The position numbers were made by a program, and so were the translations under genes. Positions 15,984 through 25,200 of a stretch of DNA of 45,053 nucleotides are shown piece by piece. Under the pieces are notes generated by a model. The model had not been told where the DNA came from, searched no databases, and saw only the letters and a program-made list of their open reading frames with translations. Within the stretch, counting starts at the first letter, position 1. Each line of letters starts with the position of its first letter. This DNA comes from Hanamia caeni (lineage in GTDB: Bacteria > Bacteroidota > Bacteroidia > Chitinophagales > Chitinophagaceae), in contig NZ_RJJR01000025.1 of NCBI RefSeq assembly GCF_003721595.1, positions 1 through 45,053 on the forward strand. Reading direction: 5' to 3'.

Positions 15984-17780
15984 TTAATAATCCAACTGCA
16001 TTCTCAATTTATCTTTTAATTCTTTTACCAAAGGATACTGTTCAATAATTCTCAGGTATTGCTCTTTGGTAGAAAGAACTTCTTCCCTCACGGCATTTTC
16101 TGTTTCTGATTCGTCTACTGACAGTTTATAAACGAGCGCCCGGTTATTAAAATGCGATTGAAAATGAGTTATGAGTTCGCCGCGTTCTGCTTCTATAAAT
16201 TTTTGTTGAAAATTAGTTTTCGTAATGATTTCAATACAATTCTCATCGGCAACTTTAAGCTTAGCCGTTTTAAAATTAGAAACCACAGGGCTTTTATCAA
16301 TAGACAATTTATCAATATACTTTCCCCAGGCAATATAAAGTTCTTCTTCATTCAGGTTTACAGGTTTATTGTTCCTGTTTTCTTCGGCTACTTTTTGGCG
16401 GATTTTTTCTAATGAACGAAGCTTGGTGATCTTTGTTTTGGCTGCTGGCGATGTACTATCAGTAACCGTAGCCTGCGAACCTGGTTTTTTTATAGGAACG
16501 GAATTGCTTTCAATTGTAAGCTTGGCACCACTTTCTGTTTCAGGAATTTTCTTAATACTTAAAGAAGGGTTCTTTACCGTTTCTTCTTTAAGCGCAACAG
16601 GCGTGATAGTTTTAAACGAAACCGGCTTTATGGTTTCAAGCTGTTTTTTTTTAGATAATTGTCCACCGTCATTCACCAGGTTAAGCGCCTGGTTCAGATA
16701 GGATAATTTGATGAACGTAAGCTCAACGTGTAAACGTTTATTTTTCGCAAGCCTGTAGTTTATTTCGGATTCATTTAAAATATTGAGCGCGCTGATAAGC
16801 CACGCATCATTCATTTTTGAAGAAGTTTCAAAATATTTTTGTTTAAAATCTTCAGAAACTTCAAGCAGAACGGCCACCTTGGCATCTTTGCTTACCAGCA
16901 GATTTCTGAGAAATTCTGCAAAGCCATTTAAAACCAAATCTCCTTCAAAACCTTTGCGGTTGATTTCATCAAATATTAAAATCGCTTCTCCGGCATTTTG
17001 TTTTTGCATCGCTTCCACAAGACGGAAATAATAATCTTCATCGAGAATATTCAAATGCTCCAGCGTATTTTCATAGGTAACTTCACCGTTGGTAAAACTT
17101 ACAATTTTATCAAGAATACTCAGCGAATCGCGGAGGCAACCTTCGCTCTTTTGCGCAATGATATGAAGTGCCGTTTTATCAGATTTAATATTTTCCTTTT
17201 CAGAAATCTCCATCAAATGATGCACTGTATCGTCGTTCGTGATTCTTTTAAAATCAAAAATCTGGCAACGCGATAAAATAGTAGGAAGAATTTTGTGCTT
17301 TTCAGTGGTAGCTAAAATAAATATAGCAAACGGTGGTGGCTCTTCCAGCGTTTTCAAAAATGCATTAAATGCAGACGCGCTAAGCATGTGTACCTCATCA
17401 ACAATGTAAACTTTGTATTTTCCAGCCTGCGGCGCAAAGCGGACCTGGTCAACAAGAGCGCGAATATCATCTACTGAATTATTGCTTGCCGCATCCAGCT
17501 CGTGAATATTCATTGAACTTCCATTATCAAACGAAATGCACGAATTACAAATATTACATGCTTCGCCATCAGGCGTACGGTTTTCACAATTTATAGTCTT
17601 TGCAAGAATGCGGGCACAGGTAGTTTTTCCTACGCCCCGTGGTCCGCAAAATAAAAAAGCATGCGCCAGTTGATTATTCTTTATCGCATTTTTTAATGTA
17701 GTTGTAATATGTGACTGACCAACAACGGCACTAAAATTTTGCGGCCTGTATTTGCGTGCTGAAACTATAAATTTGTCCAT
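15984..17780 (-). CDS. dnaX: DNA polymerase III subunit gamma/tau
   Basis: This 598-residue clamp-loader ATPase loads the beta clamp at the replication fork. It contains Walker A GPRGVGKTT (near residue 47), a four-cysteine zinc module (CENRTPDGEACNICNSC), DEVHMLS Walker B and the SRC sensor motif in LSRCQIFDF. Domain III ends near residue 365. From 377 the sequence is a low-complexity Lys/Thr/Pro linker, then a C-terminal tau region with a helical segment (EEELYIAWGKYID) of the kind that binds the polymerase. Codons 377-379 form a run of nine A, followed after six bases by a stem-loop, at the place where a shorter gamma form would end. This suggests programmed frameshifting. Confidence 0.96.
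   Translation of the reverse strand: MDKFIVSARKYRPQNFSAVVGQSHITTTLKNAIKNNQLAHAFLFCGPRGVGKTTCARILAKTINCENRTPDGEACNICNSCISFDNGSSMNIHELDAASNNSVDDIRALVDQVRFAPQAGKYKVYIVDEVHMLSASAFNAFLKTLEEPPPFAIFILATTEKHKILPTILSRCQIFDFKRITNDDTVHHLMEISEKENIKSDKTALHIIAQKSEGCLRDSLSILDKIVSFTNGEVTYENTLEHLNILDEDYYFRLVEAMQKQNAGEAILIFDEINRKGFEGDLVLNGFAEFLRNLLVSKDAKVAVLLEVSEDFKQKYFETSSKMNDAWLISALNILNESEINYRLAKNKRLHVELTFIKLSYLNQALNLVNDGGQLSKKKQLETIKPVSFKTITPVALKEETVKNPSLSIKKIPETESGAKLTIESNSVPIKKPGSQATVTDSTSPAAKTKITKLRSLEKIRQKVAEENRNNKPVNLNEEELYIAWGKYIDKLSIDKSPVVSNFKTAKLKVADENCIEIITKTNFQQKFIEAERGELITHFQSHFNNRALVYKLSVDESETENAVREEVLSTKEQYLRIIEQYPLVKELKDKLRMQLDY
16618..16652 (-). promoter_or_regulatory. Candidate dnaX frameshift signal (A9 slippery run plus stem-loop)
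   Basis: On the minus strand TCT-AAA-AAA-AAA-CAG carries nine A (16652-16644), then six bases (CAGCTT), then GAAACC (16637-16632) pairing with GGTTTC (16623-16618) around an 8-base loop. A -1 shift gives Lys-Thr-Ala-stop (TGA at 16638-16636), a 381-residue product that ends just after clamp-loader domain III. Loss of one A by transcriptional slippage also stops quickly (TAA after seven codons). E. coli uses A-AAA-AAG plus a stem-loop and Thermus uses an A9 run for the same purpose. Confidence 0.55.
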
Positions 17781-17908
17781 AAATCCAAACCCTCAAATAA
17801 ATTTAATTGATAAAAACAGAATAGCTGCAAGTTAAGAAACCCTGCCTTAAAAGTAAACAGGAATATCACGCACAAAATTTAAAATGTATGATGAAATGAA
17901 CACACATT

Positions 17909-19072
17909 CTAGTCCAGAATGGGATGGCGTTTAAACTCTTTGCTTCTGTCAAATAAATAACGATACGTGGACAAAATACGGCTGTGCTCTGCGCCTATAC
18001 TTTTGGAGATATTCAGTATCCGCGGGTTAAAATCTCCCTGCCATTGCAATTCCAATTCTTTATACTTCGTTTTTTTCCTGATGATATAAGTGGCAGAAAC
18101 TATCATAAAATAATCAATGCCCATGCCCTGGTATTCGGGAATAACGCCAAAGACAATGCCGGTAAACTTATCGCAAGCGCCCCGATATCTTAGCCATAGC
18201 AGCCTGATTTTTTCTATCAATCCAAATTTGCCATTAAATCTTTTGAAAATTTGGTTTAGCTCCGGCAGATTAACCCAAAATGCAACAGGAGCGCCTTTGT
18301 GGTAAACAAACCATACAAGGTTCTCATCCATTACCATTTTCATCGATTTAAACAACTTATAGGCAACTTCTTTGCTCATCAGCTTGTTTCCTTCATGCTT
18401 TGCCCATGCCTTGTTATAAACTTCACAAAAATCTTCTGCAAATTTTTTCAGATTATTTTTACGCACATGAGCGATTACATAATCCGGATTGTCTTTATAC
18501 CTGTTGTACTGGCTCAAAAGCTTATCACTAATATTCGCCATCAGCGAAATATACCAGCAGATTTGGTTAAAAAAAACTTTGAAGCCATAATTTTCAAATA
18601 AGTCTTTGTAATAAGGCCTGTTGTAATTCATTAAATAAATTGGCGGCTTAAACCCTTCAACCACCAAGCCCCACCAGCGATCGCGCTCTCCGAAATTTAT
18701 AGGACCATCCATAGCTTCCATACCGCGCTGCATCAGCCAGTGTTTGCCCACATCGAACAGCATATCTGCAGCTTCCTGGCTGTTAATGCATTCAAAAAAA
18801 CCTATTCCGCCGGTTTTTTGCTCATCGCCTTTATTTTTATATTTTTTATAAACAAAGGCTGCAATCCGGCCAACCAGTTTTTCATCATCATCTTTTAAAA
18901 TCCAACGTGCAGACTCGCCGAAGCGGAACGCCTTATTTTTTTTCGAATCAAAAACCTCATTGATATCTTTATCAAGAGGGCGAATAAAGTTGGGGTCGTC
19001 TTTATAAATGTGGAGGGGCACTTCCAGAAATTCTTTTGCAGTATTAATGTCTAAAACCTGGATGAGTTGCAT
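17909..19072 (-). CDS. GNAT-like protein (YghO-type family)
   Basis: From MQLIQVLDI the protein has 387 residues; the open frame extends 20 codons upstream but only with a hydrophobic, non-conserved stretch. Residues about 10-60 (LEVPLHIYKDDPNFIRPLD) and GGIGFFECINSQEAADMLFD, MDGPINFGERDRWWGLVVEG are hallmarks of a conserved bacterial family with a GNAT-like fold that includes E. coli YghO. The C-terminal half (FTGIVFGVIPEYQGMGIDYF, LELQWQGDFNPRIL) resembles an acetyl-CoA binding region. No substrate is established that I know of. I see no operon partner; it follows the GH3-family gene on the same strand after 197 bases. Confidence 0.75.
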   Translation of the reverse strand: MQLIQVLDINTAKEFLEVPLHIYKDDPNFIRPLDKDINEVFDSKKNKAFRFGESARWILKDDDEKLVGRIAAFVYKKYKNKGDEQKTGGIGFFECINSQEAADMLFDVGKHWLMQRGMEAMDGPINFGERDRWWGLVVEGFKPPIYLMNYNRPYYKDLFENYGFKVFFNQICWYISLMANISDKLLSQYNRYKDNPDYVIAHVRKNNLKKFAEDFCEVYNKAWAKHEGNKLMSKEVAYKLFKSMKMVMDENLVWFVYHKGAPVAFWVNLPELNQIFKRFNGKFGLIEKIRLLWLRYRGACDKFTGIVFGVIPEYQGMGIDYFMIVSATYIIRKKTKYKELELQWQGDFNPRILNISKSIGAEHSRILSTYRYLFDRSKEFKRHPILD

Positions 19073-19249
19073 TAGAAATAAGATAAATAAATTTAAATGG
19101 CATAAGGAAAACGGCTTCCAAACTAATTTCAATTGATGCAGCTATATTTATTATTCGCTTAAAACAGGCAATCACATTGAAGTCTGAAAATCACGTGCGG
19201 TGCTTGTTTACAGTAAATCAACAAATAGTGTATTTTTTCTTGTTAGCAA

Positions 19250-19257
19250 CAAAGATA
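19250..19257 (-). promoter_or_regulatory. Possible -7 box for the GNAT-like gene
   Basis: The minus strand reads TATCTTTG, a perfect TAnnTTTG, in the gap between the GH3-family gene and the GNAT-like gene. It would give a leader of about 170 bases. No good -33 element accompanies it. Confidence 0.3.
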
Positions 19258-19269
19258 TCTGATAAAAAT

Positions 19270-20793
19270 TTATTTAATTGCCTCGGGCTGTGTATTCTGC
19301 AGCCAATGAGACAAAGCAGAAGCCAGTTTGCGATCATTGCTCAGCCTGGGCACTTTATTTTGCCCGCCTAATTTACCGACACTTTTCATATAGTTAATAA
19401 ACCCGTTCTTTTTCACCACCCGTATTTTCAAAGGATGCAAAATATTTCCTTTTATCAAATCATCATAGTAGATATTTTTTTTCCGAAGATTATCATCCAC
19501 TTTTTTTGCAAATGATGCAAGGTTTAACGGAACATCTTCAAATTCAATAAACCATTCGTGAAAACTCTTATCACCGGTATTTGAAATATTTGGCGCTACC
19601 GTAAATTCTGTAATGTTTATATTCTCAGCATCTGCAACTTTCAATAATGCATCTTCCACCTCTTCTCCAATTACATGTTCGCCAAAAGCAGAAATAAAAT
19701 GTTTTACCCTTCCTGTAACTACCAGGCGGTAAGGGTTTAACGAAACAAACCTGATAGTATCACCAATATTATAAGCCCATAAACCGGCATTGCTGCTGAT
19801 GATCAACACATAATTTTTATTTAATTCAACATCTTTTAATGTTAGCCTGGCAGGATTTTTATTTGAAATCTCTTCCACAGGAACAAATTCATAAAAGATG
19901 CCGCTGTCCGTGTTGAGTAAAAGGCCTTCATCGTGCTGACTGTCCTGGAATGCAAAAAAGCCTTCGCTGGCCGGATAGAATTCGATGGTATCTATTTTTT
20001 TCCCGATGCTCTCAAACAACTTCGCCTTATAAGGTTCAAAATTTACGCCGCCCTGCACCAGCACTGAAAATTCCGGAAAAATATCCTTAATTTTTTTCCC
20101 GGTTCTTTTCTGTAATTCATCAAAATACATTTGAATCCATGGAGGTATTCCGCTGATGAGCGTCATGTCTTCATTTACGGTTTCATCCACAATTTTGGAA
20201 AGCTTTTCTTCCCAATCTTCTATGCAATTAGTTTCAAAAGAAGGCAATTGATTGGACCTTAAATAGCTGGGAATATGGTGATTTACTATTCCGCTTAACC
20301 GCCCTGTAGGGATGCCGCCTATTCTTTCCAACTCCGGCGAACCGCTTAAAAAAATCATCTTACCATTTGCAAATAAGGAATTTCCTGTTTGAGCCATATA
20401 GCACGATAATGCATTTCGCGCAGTATTGATATGGTTGGGGATCGATTCTTTAGTAATGGGAATATATTTTATGCCGCTGGTAGTGCCGCTGGTTTTCGCA
20501 AAATAAATAGGAAATCCCTTCCACAAAATATTCTGCTTTCCCTGTTTCAACTTATCTATATAAACTTTAAAATCTTCATATTCGCGAATGGGAACATTTT
20601 TTACAAAGTCTGCATGGGATTTTATATCTTCAAAATGATGTTCTTTTCCGAACTCTGTTTGCATCCCGGTTTTGATAAGCGAACTGAAAATGCTGAGCTG
20701 ATCCGCAAGCGCAGTTCTCATGGATCTTTTTATTTGTTTATATATATAAAGGGCAAAAGGTTTTGCCAGGTATGATTTAAATCGCATTGACAT
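19270..20793 (-). CDS. GH3 auxin-responsive-promoter family protein (acyl-adenylate type)
   Basis: The 507-residue protein belongs to the GH3 branch of the ANL adenylating superfamily. Visible features are the nucleotide-binding loop FAKTSGTTSGIKYIPIT (near residue 95), EFYPASEGFFAFQD (ATP/acyl binding), YVLIISSNAGLWAYNIGDTIRF (motif with Tyr-x-x-Gly-Asp) and VVTGRVKHFISAFGEHVIGEEVE (hinge). Plant GH3 enzymes join carboxylic hormones to amino acids. Bacteroidota homologues are widespread but without known substrates. It is likely a cytoplasmic ligase. The start could also be the Met two codons later. Confidence 0.88.
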   Translation of the reverse strand: MSMRFKSYLAKPFALYIYKQIKRSMRTALADQLSIFSSLIKTGMQTEFGKEHHFEDIKSHADFVKNVPIREYEDFKVYIDKLKQGKQNILWKGFPIYFAKTSGTTSGIKYIPITKESIPNHINTARNALSCYMAQTGNSLFANGKMIFLSGSPELERIGGIPTGRLSGIVNHHIPSYLRSNQLPSFETNCIEDWEEKLSKIVDETVNEDMTLISGIPPWIQMYFDELQKRTGKKIKDIFPEFSVLVQGGVNFEPYKAKLFESIGKKIDTIEFYPASEGFFAFQDSQHDEGLLLNTDSGIFYEFVPVEEISNKNPARLTLKDVELNKNYVLIISSNAGLWAYNIGDTIRFVSLNPYRLVVTGRVKHFISAFGEHVIGEEVEDALLKVADAENINITEFTVAPNISNTGDKSFHEWFIEFEDVPLNLASFAKKVDDNLRKKNIYYDDLIKGNILHPLKIRVVKKNGFINYMKSVGKLGGQNKVPRLSNDRKLASALSHWLQNTQPEAIK

Positions 20794-20855
20794 TTTAATA
20801 CTATAGGATGTTTACAAATTTACAAATAAATTACTTTCGTTTTAAGCGTTTACAA

Positions 20856-21245
20856 TCAGTCGCAATCGCACGGCCATTCTCTATCTAAATCAATGCAGGT
20901 AATAATAACCATGCCATCATTTTCGGGGGCAACTATCACTCTAATGTGTTGTTTTTCAGTGCTGTACCCCTCCACGGCGAATGTGCTGTCGCCCTGGGAT
21001 CCAATACCACTTTTTTTATAATTGATAACGCCGTCTTCGAGAATCTGCCTTATTTCTCCTTCCGTAATTTGCCTGCAGGCCATCCTGCATTTTGCATGTT
21101 TGGTCAGAATCAGGTGGCTGCTATTTCTGAAAGACGCTGCACGGCCCGCCTTGGGACTAAATGCGTCAAATCCTTTTATAATCAGCAGAAGAGCCAGCAC
21201 GCTCAATATAAAATAATAAAGAGTCTTGCGTTTTAATTTTTTCAT
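20856..21245 (-). CDS. DUF4258 domain protein with N-terminal membrane anchor
   Basis: The 129-residue protein has a single membrane helix (about residues 8-25, YYFILSVLALLLIIKGF) and a DUF4258 domain from about 42: ILTKHAKCRMACRQITEGEIRQ, then VINYKKSG and a C-terminal IRVIVAPENDGMVIITCID. DUF4258 resembles toxin-like RNase folds of the RelE/BrnT type in some descriptions, but no antitoxin-like gene is adjacent here. The anchored form with the domain outside or inside the membrane is of unknown role. The gene ends with a Cys/Asp-rich tail (REWPCDCD). Confidence 0.75.
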   Translation of the reverse strand: MKKLKRKTLYYFILSVLALLLIIKGFDAFSPKAGRAASFRNSSHLILTKHAKCRMACRQITEGEIRQILEDGVINYKKSGIGSQGDSTFAVEGYSTEKQHIRVIVAPENDGMVIITCIDLDREWPCDCD

Positions 21246-21265
21246 TAAAAAAAATTACGAATTAT

Positions 21266-21283
21266 TTGCCTGCCGGTAGGCAA
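21266..21283. repeat. TTGCCTGCCGGTAGGCAA near-palindrome, copy 2
   Basis: TTGCCT and AGGCAA pair around GCCGGT, giving an 18-base near-palindrome in the 71-base gap between the amidase and DUF4258 genes. Its right 13 bases equal 153-165. It may be a small REP-like element. Confidence 0.45.
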
Positions 21284-21316
21284 GGGTGCTTATTATTCAC
21301 ATCAAAACCGTCGGGC

Positions 21317-22123
21317 TTATTCATATTGTTTCATCAGGTTGTAAAGAATTTTTTTATCCGCGTCCGTGATGGTGGTGCAACTGTCTTGTTTTTCAAAATG
21401 GCGCTTAAAAGCCACAATAGCTGCAGAAGTATCTTTAATTGAATACCCTATAATCCTTAGCGCCTGCAATGGATTAAAATTTTCAGGAACGGAAACTGCT
21501 GTTGTATCTGTATACCACAAACCATAACCCTGCCCGGCCAGCAAATCCCAGGGAAAATTTACATTCGGATCATTTTTTCTTGTTGGAGCAATATCAGCGT
21601 GGCCAATAAAATTGGCTGCCGGAATCCGGTATCTGGATTTTAGTGTATCCAGCAACGTTAGTAAGCTGTTGATTTGCGCTGCAGGGAAAGGCTCGAAACC
21701 GTTATTATCCAGTTCTATCCCAATGGAAGAGGAATTAATGTCTTTGTCATTTCCCCAGGAAGAAACTCCGGCATGCCAGGCGCGCAGATAATCGTTGAGC
21801 ATATGATGAACAGTTCCATCTTTACAAATCACATAATGCGCGCTTACCTGTGTTTGCGGCAATGTAAAAGTTCCAAGGGTTTGCTCGCAACTGTTTTGCG
21901 CGGTATGGTGGATGATTACAAAGTCGGGTTTGCGCAATCCAAAATTCGTGGTTCCTGCCCAGCTTCTTTTAGTATAAAACTGATCTTTAGGTATCTGCTT
22001 TATTTCTTTTGAAAATGCCCTTGCCTGTTTTTTGTAAACCCTGTTAGTAGCCGCAAATTTATTGGAAGTGCAGGCAATAAAACAGGATAAGAAAAACAGG
22101 ATAATACAGTATTTTGGGTTCAT
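21317..22123 (-). CDS. N-acetylmuramoyl-L-alanine amidase, lipoprotein
   Basis: From MNPKYC the protein has 268 residues, beginning with a lipoprotein signal (IILFFLSCFIAC, Cys18). A start four codons earlier is possible. The Amidase_2 (zinc) domain follows: DFVIIHHTAQNSCEQT (first zinc His pair region), SAHYVICKDGTVHHMLND, RAWHAGVSSW, SIGIELDNNG, and FIGHADIAPTRKNDPNVNFPW with the last zinc His and catalytic Lys area. It cleaves the MurNAc-L-Ala bond of peptidoglycan and resembles AmpD/AmiD-type amidases that recycle muropeptides at the outer membrane. The C-terminal 60 residues may form a small peptidoglycan-binding helical region. Confidence 0.9.
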   Translation of the reverse strand: MNPKYCIILFFLSCFIACTSNKFAATNRVYKKQARAFSKEIKQIPKDQFYTKRSWAGTTNFGLRKPDFVIIHHTAQNSCEQTLGTFTLPQTQVSAHYVICKDGTVHHMLNDYLRAWHAGVSSWGNDKDINSSSIGIELDNNGFEPFPAAQINSLLTLLDTLKSRYRIPAANFIGHADIAPTRKNDPNVNFPWDLLAGQGYGLWYTDTTAVSVPENFNPLQALRIIGYSIKDTSAAIVAFKRHFEKQDSCTTITDADKKILYNLMKQYE

Positions 22124-22211
22124 AATTTTTGGCAAAAAAGGGTAAGTAAAGTAGCTACAGGTAAAGTGGCCAATGATAGTATCTTAATAACATTCAACTA
22201 ATTTTTATCTT

Positions 22212-25200
22212 TTACATATTTCTTCTATACTGGCCGCCCACTTCATACAAGGCATGAGTGATTTGGCCGAGCGAACAATATTTCACCGTTTCCATTAATT
22301 CGGCAAATAAATTTCCATTATTGACCGCCACATTCTGCAAGCGTTTCAGCATTTCATCACTTTTATCTTTATGCATTTCATGGAACTCTTTTACATTTTT
22401 TATCTGCAGATCTTTTTCCTTTTTTGTACTTCTAATCACCTCAAGCGGAAGCACCGTCGGCGATCCTTTTTTATTCAAAAAAGTGTTTACACCCACAAGT
22501 GGAAGCGCTCCTGTATTTTTTAATGATTCATAATATAAGCTTTCTTCCTGAATTTTATTTCTCTGGTACATTCTTTCCATAGCACCCAGCACGCCGCCCC
22601 TTTCAGAAATCCGGTTGAATTCAGCCATTACGGCTTCTTCAACGAGATCAGTTAATTCTTCAATTAAGAAACTTCCCTGGTTAGGATTTTCATTTTTTGC
22701 AGTTCCCAATTCACGATTAATAATTAATTGAATTGCCATTGCGCGACGCACACTTTCTTCTGTTGGCGTTGTGATGGCTTCATCGTAAGCGTTTGTATGA
22801 AGGCTGTTGCAATTATCATAAATAGCATACAACGCCTGCAATGTGGTACGAATATCATTGAAATCAATTTCCTGTGCGTGTAAACTTCTGCCACTCGTTT
22901 GAATATGATATTTCAACATTTGCGAACGGGAATTGGCTTTATATTTATACTTCATCGCCTTCGCCCAAATTCGTCTCGCCACTCTACCGATTACAGAATA
23001 TTCGGCATCCATTCCATTGCTGAAAAAGAAAGAAAGATTGTGTGCAAAATCGTCAATCTTCATTCCGCGGCTCATATAATATTCTACATAAGTAAAACCA
23101 TTCGATAAAGTGAATGCAAGCTGTGTGATAGGATTGGCGCCGGCTTCAGCGATATGATAACCGCTGATGGATACCGAATAAAAATTTCGCACATTATTTT
23201 GGATAAAATATTCCTGGACATCCCCCATCAGTTTCAATGCAAATTCCGTGGAGAAAATACAGGTGTTTTGCGCCTGGTCTTCTTTTAAAATATCAGCCTG
23301 CACAGTGCCGCGAACAGAGGATAAAGTTTTTGCTTTTATTTCTTCATAAACATTTTTATCCAAAACATCTTCACCGCTCAAACCCAGCAACCGCAAGCCC
23401 AATCCATCACTTCCTTTTGGCAAATGGCCGGTCATTTTTCCTATTTGAGGATACACGGGCTCATCGTTGATGCCGATATATTTTGGAAGATCGTCCAGGT
23501 TGAATTTCGATTCAATAATTTCGTTTACGCGTTCCCGTAAGTTGTGCTCAATAATATATTTTTCACATTGCTGATCAATTGCAGCATTTAAAAAAAATGC
23601 CAGTAACATGGGCGCTGGCCCATTGATTGTCATGCTTACAGAAGTTTTAGGGTCGCATAAATCAAATCCACTGTACAATTTTTTCGCATCGTTTACTGTC
23701 GCAATACTAACGCCGGAGTTGCCAACTTTTCCATAAATATCCGGGCGCACTGCCGGATCTTCGCCATATAATGTGACGCTGTCAAACGCGGTGCTCAGGC
23801 GCTTTGCAGGCTGTCCAAGACTTACATAATGAAATCTGCGATTGGTTCTTTCCGGGCCACCTTCGCCCGCAAACATTCTCGTTGGATCTTCTTCTGCACG
23901 CTTCAGCGGAAACACGCCAGCCGTGTACGGAAATTTCCCGGGAAAATTTTCCTGCAACTGCCATTGTAAAATATCGCCCCAGTCTTTAAATTTTGGAACC
24001 GCAATCTTTGGAATTTTGGTATGAGAAAGAGATTCAACAAATAAAGCTTGTTTGATCACTTTTCCTCTTACATTGTATTCAAAAAATTCTTTTTGATAAA
24101 GAGCAATTGTTGCTTTCCATTCGTCCAATAATTTTTTTGATGAAGCAGATAGTTCTTTTTCAACTGCTGATTTTCTCGCTTCCAATTGCTGTATAAGAAT
24201 TGAGGTTTTTTCTTCGTCGGCCCCTAAATTGTTTTTAAGATTTTGAATGGTTCCATTTAGCTGATAAAGCTGTGTTGCAATAGCAGACTGTTCTTCAGCC
24301 ATTTTATTGTAATGCCCAATCTCTTCGGCGATTTCTGCGAGATAGCGAATCCGTTTGGCTGGAATAATTGAATGATTACGACTTTCGCTTCCTGGAGGCG
24401 CCTCATATTTCTTCCAATCGCGCCCGGTTCTTTGATTAACTTCATCAATGATTTTGTTGAACAACTGATTGCACCCCGGGTCATTAAAAGTAGAGGCAAC
24501 TGTTCCGATCACGGGAAGATCCTCATCTTTTGCCGTCCACAAATTATGGTTGCGTTTGTATTGCTTTTTTACATCGTGCAATGCATCGAGAGCGCCAGCT
24601 TTATCAAATTTATTGATACAAACAATGTCTGCATAATCGAGCATATTAATTTTTTCTAACTGAGAGGCAGCGCCGTATTCAGGCGTCATAACATACAGGC
24701 TTATATCACAAAAATCCAAAATGGAAGCATCACTTTGTCCGACGCCCGCACTTTCCAAAATGATAAAATCATAGCCCGCAACTTTGCAAATATCAATTGC
24801 TTCCTGAACATAATTGCTTAATGCTTTGTCATGCTCTCTTGTCGCAAGAGAGCGCATATAAGCACGCGGGTGATGAATCGAATTCATACGGATTCTGTCT
24901 CCCAATAATGCGCCGCCGGTTTTTTTTCGTGATGGATCTATAGAAATTACTGCAATCGTTTTTTCAGAATACATGCTTAAAAAACGACGAACAACTTCAT
25001 CAGTAACAGAAGATTTTCCTGCGCCGCCGGTTCCTGTGATTCCCAGGACTGTCGCCGCCCGGCTCGTTACCTCCGGAAGTTTTTTACCATTATCATTTTT
25101 ATTTATAATTGTATTTAAAATCTCAACATTTTCGCCATTCTCCGCTTTTGTAATTGAAGTAGCGACCAATTTAATATCTCTCCATTCGCTCAAAATGTGC

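Noticed and set aside
20856..21245. DUF4258 protein as the toxin of a toxin-antitoxin pair
   Set aside because: It has a membrane anchor and no small antitoxin-like partner on either side.
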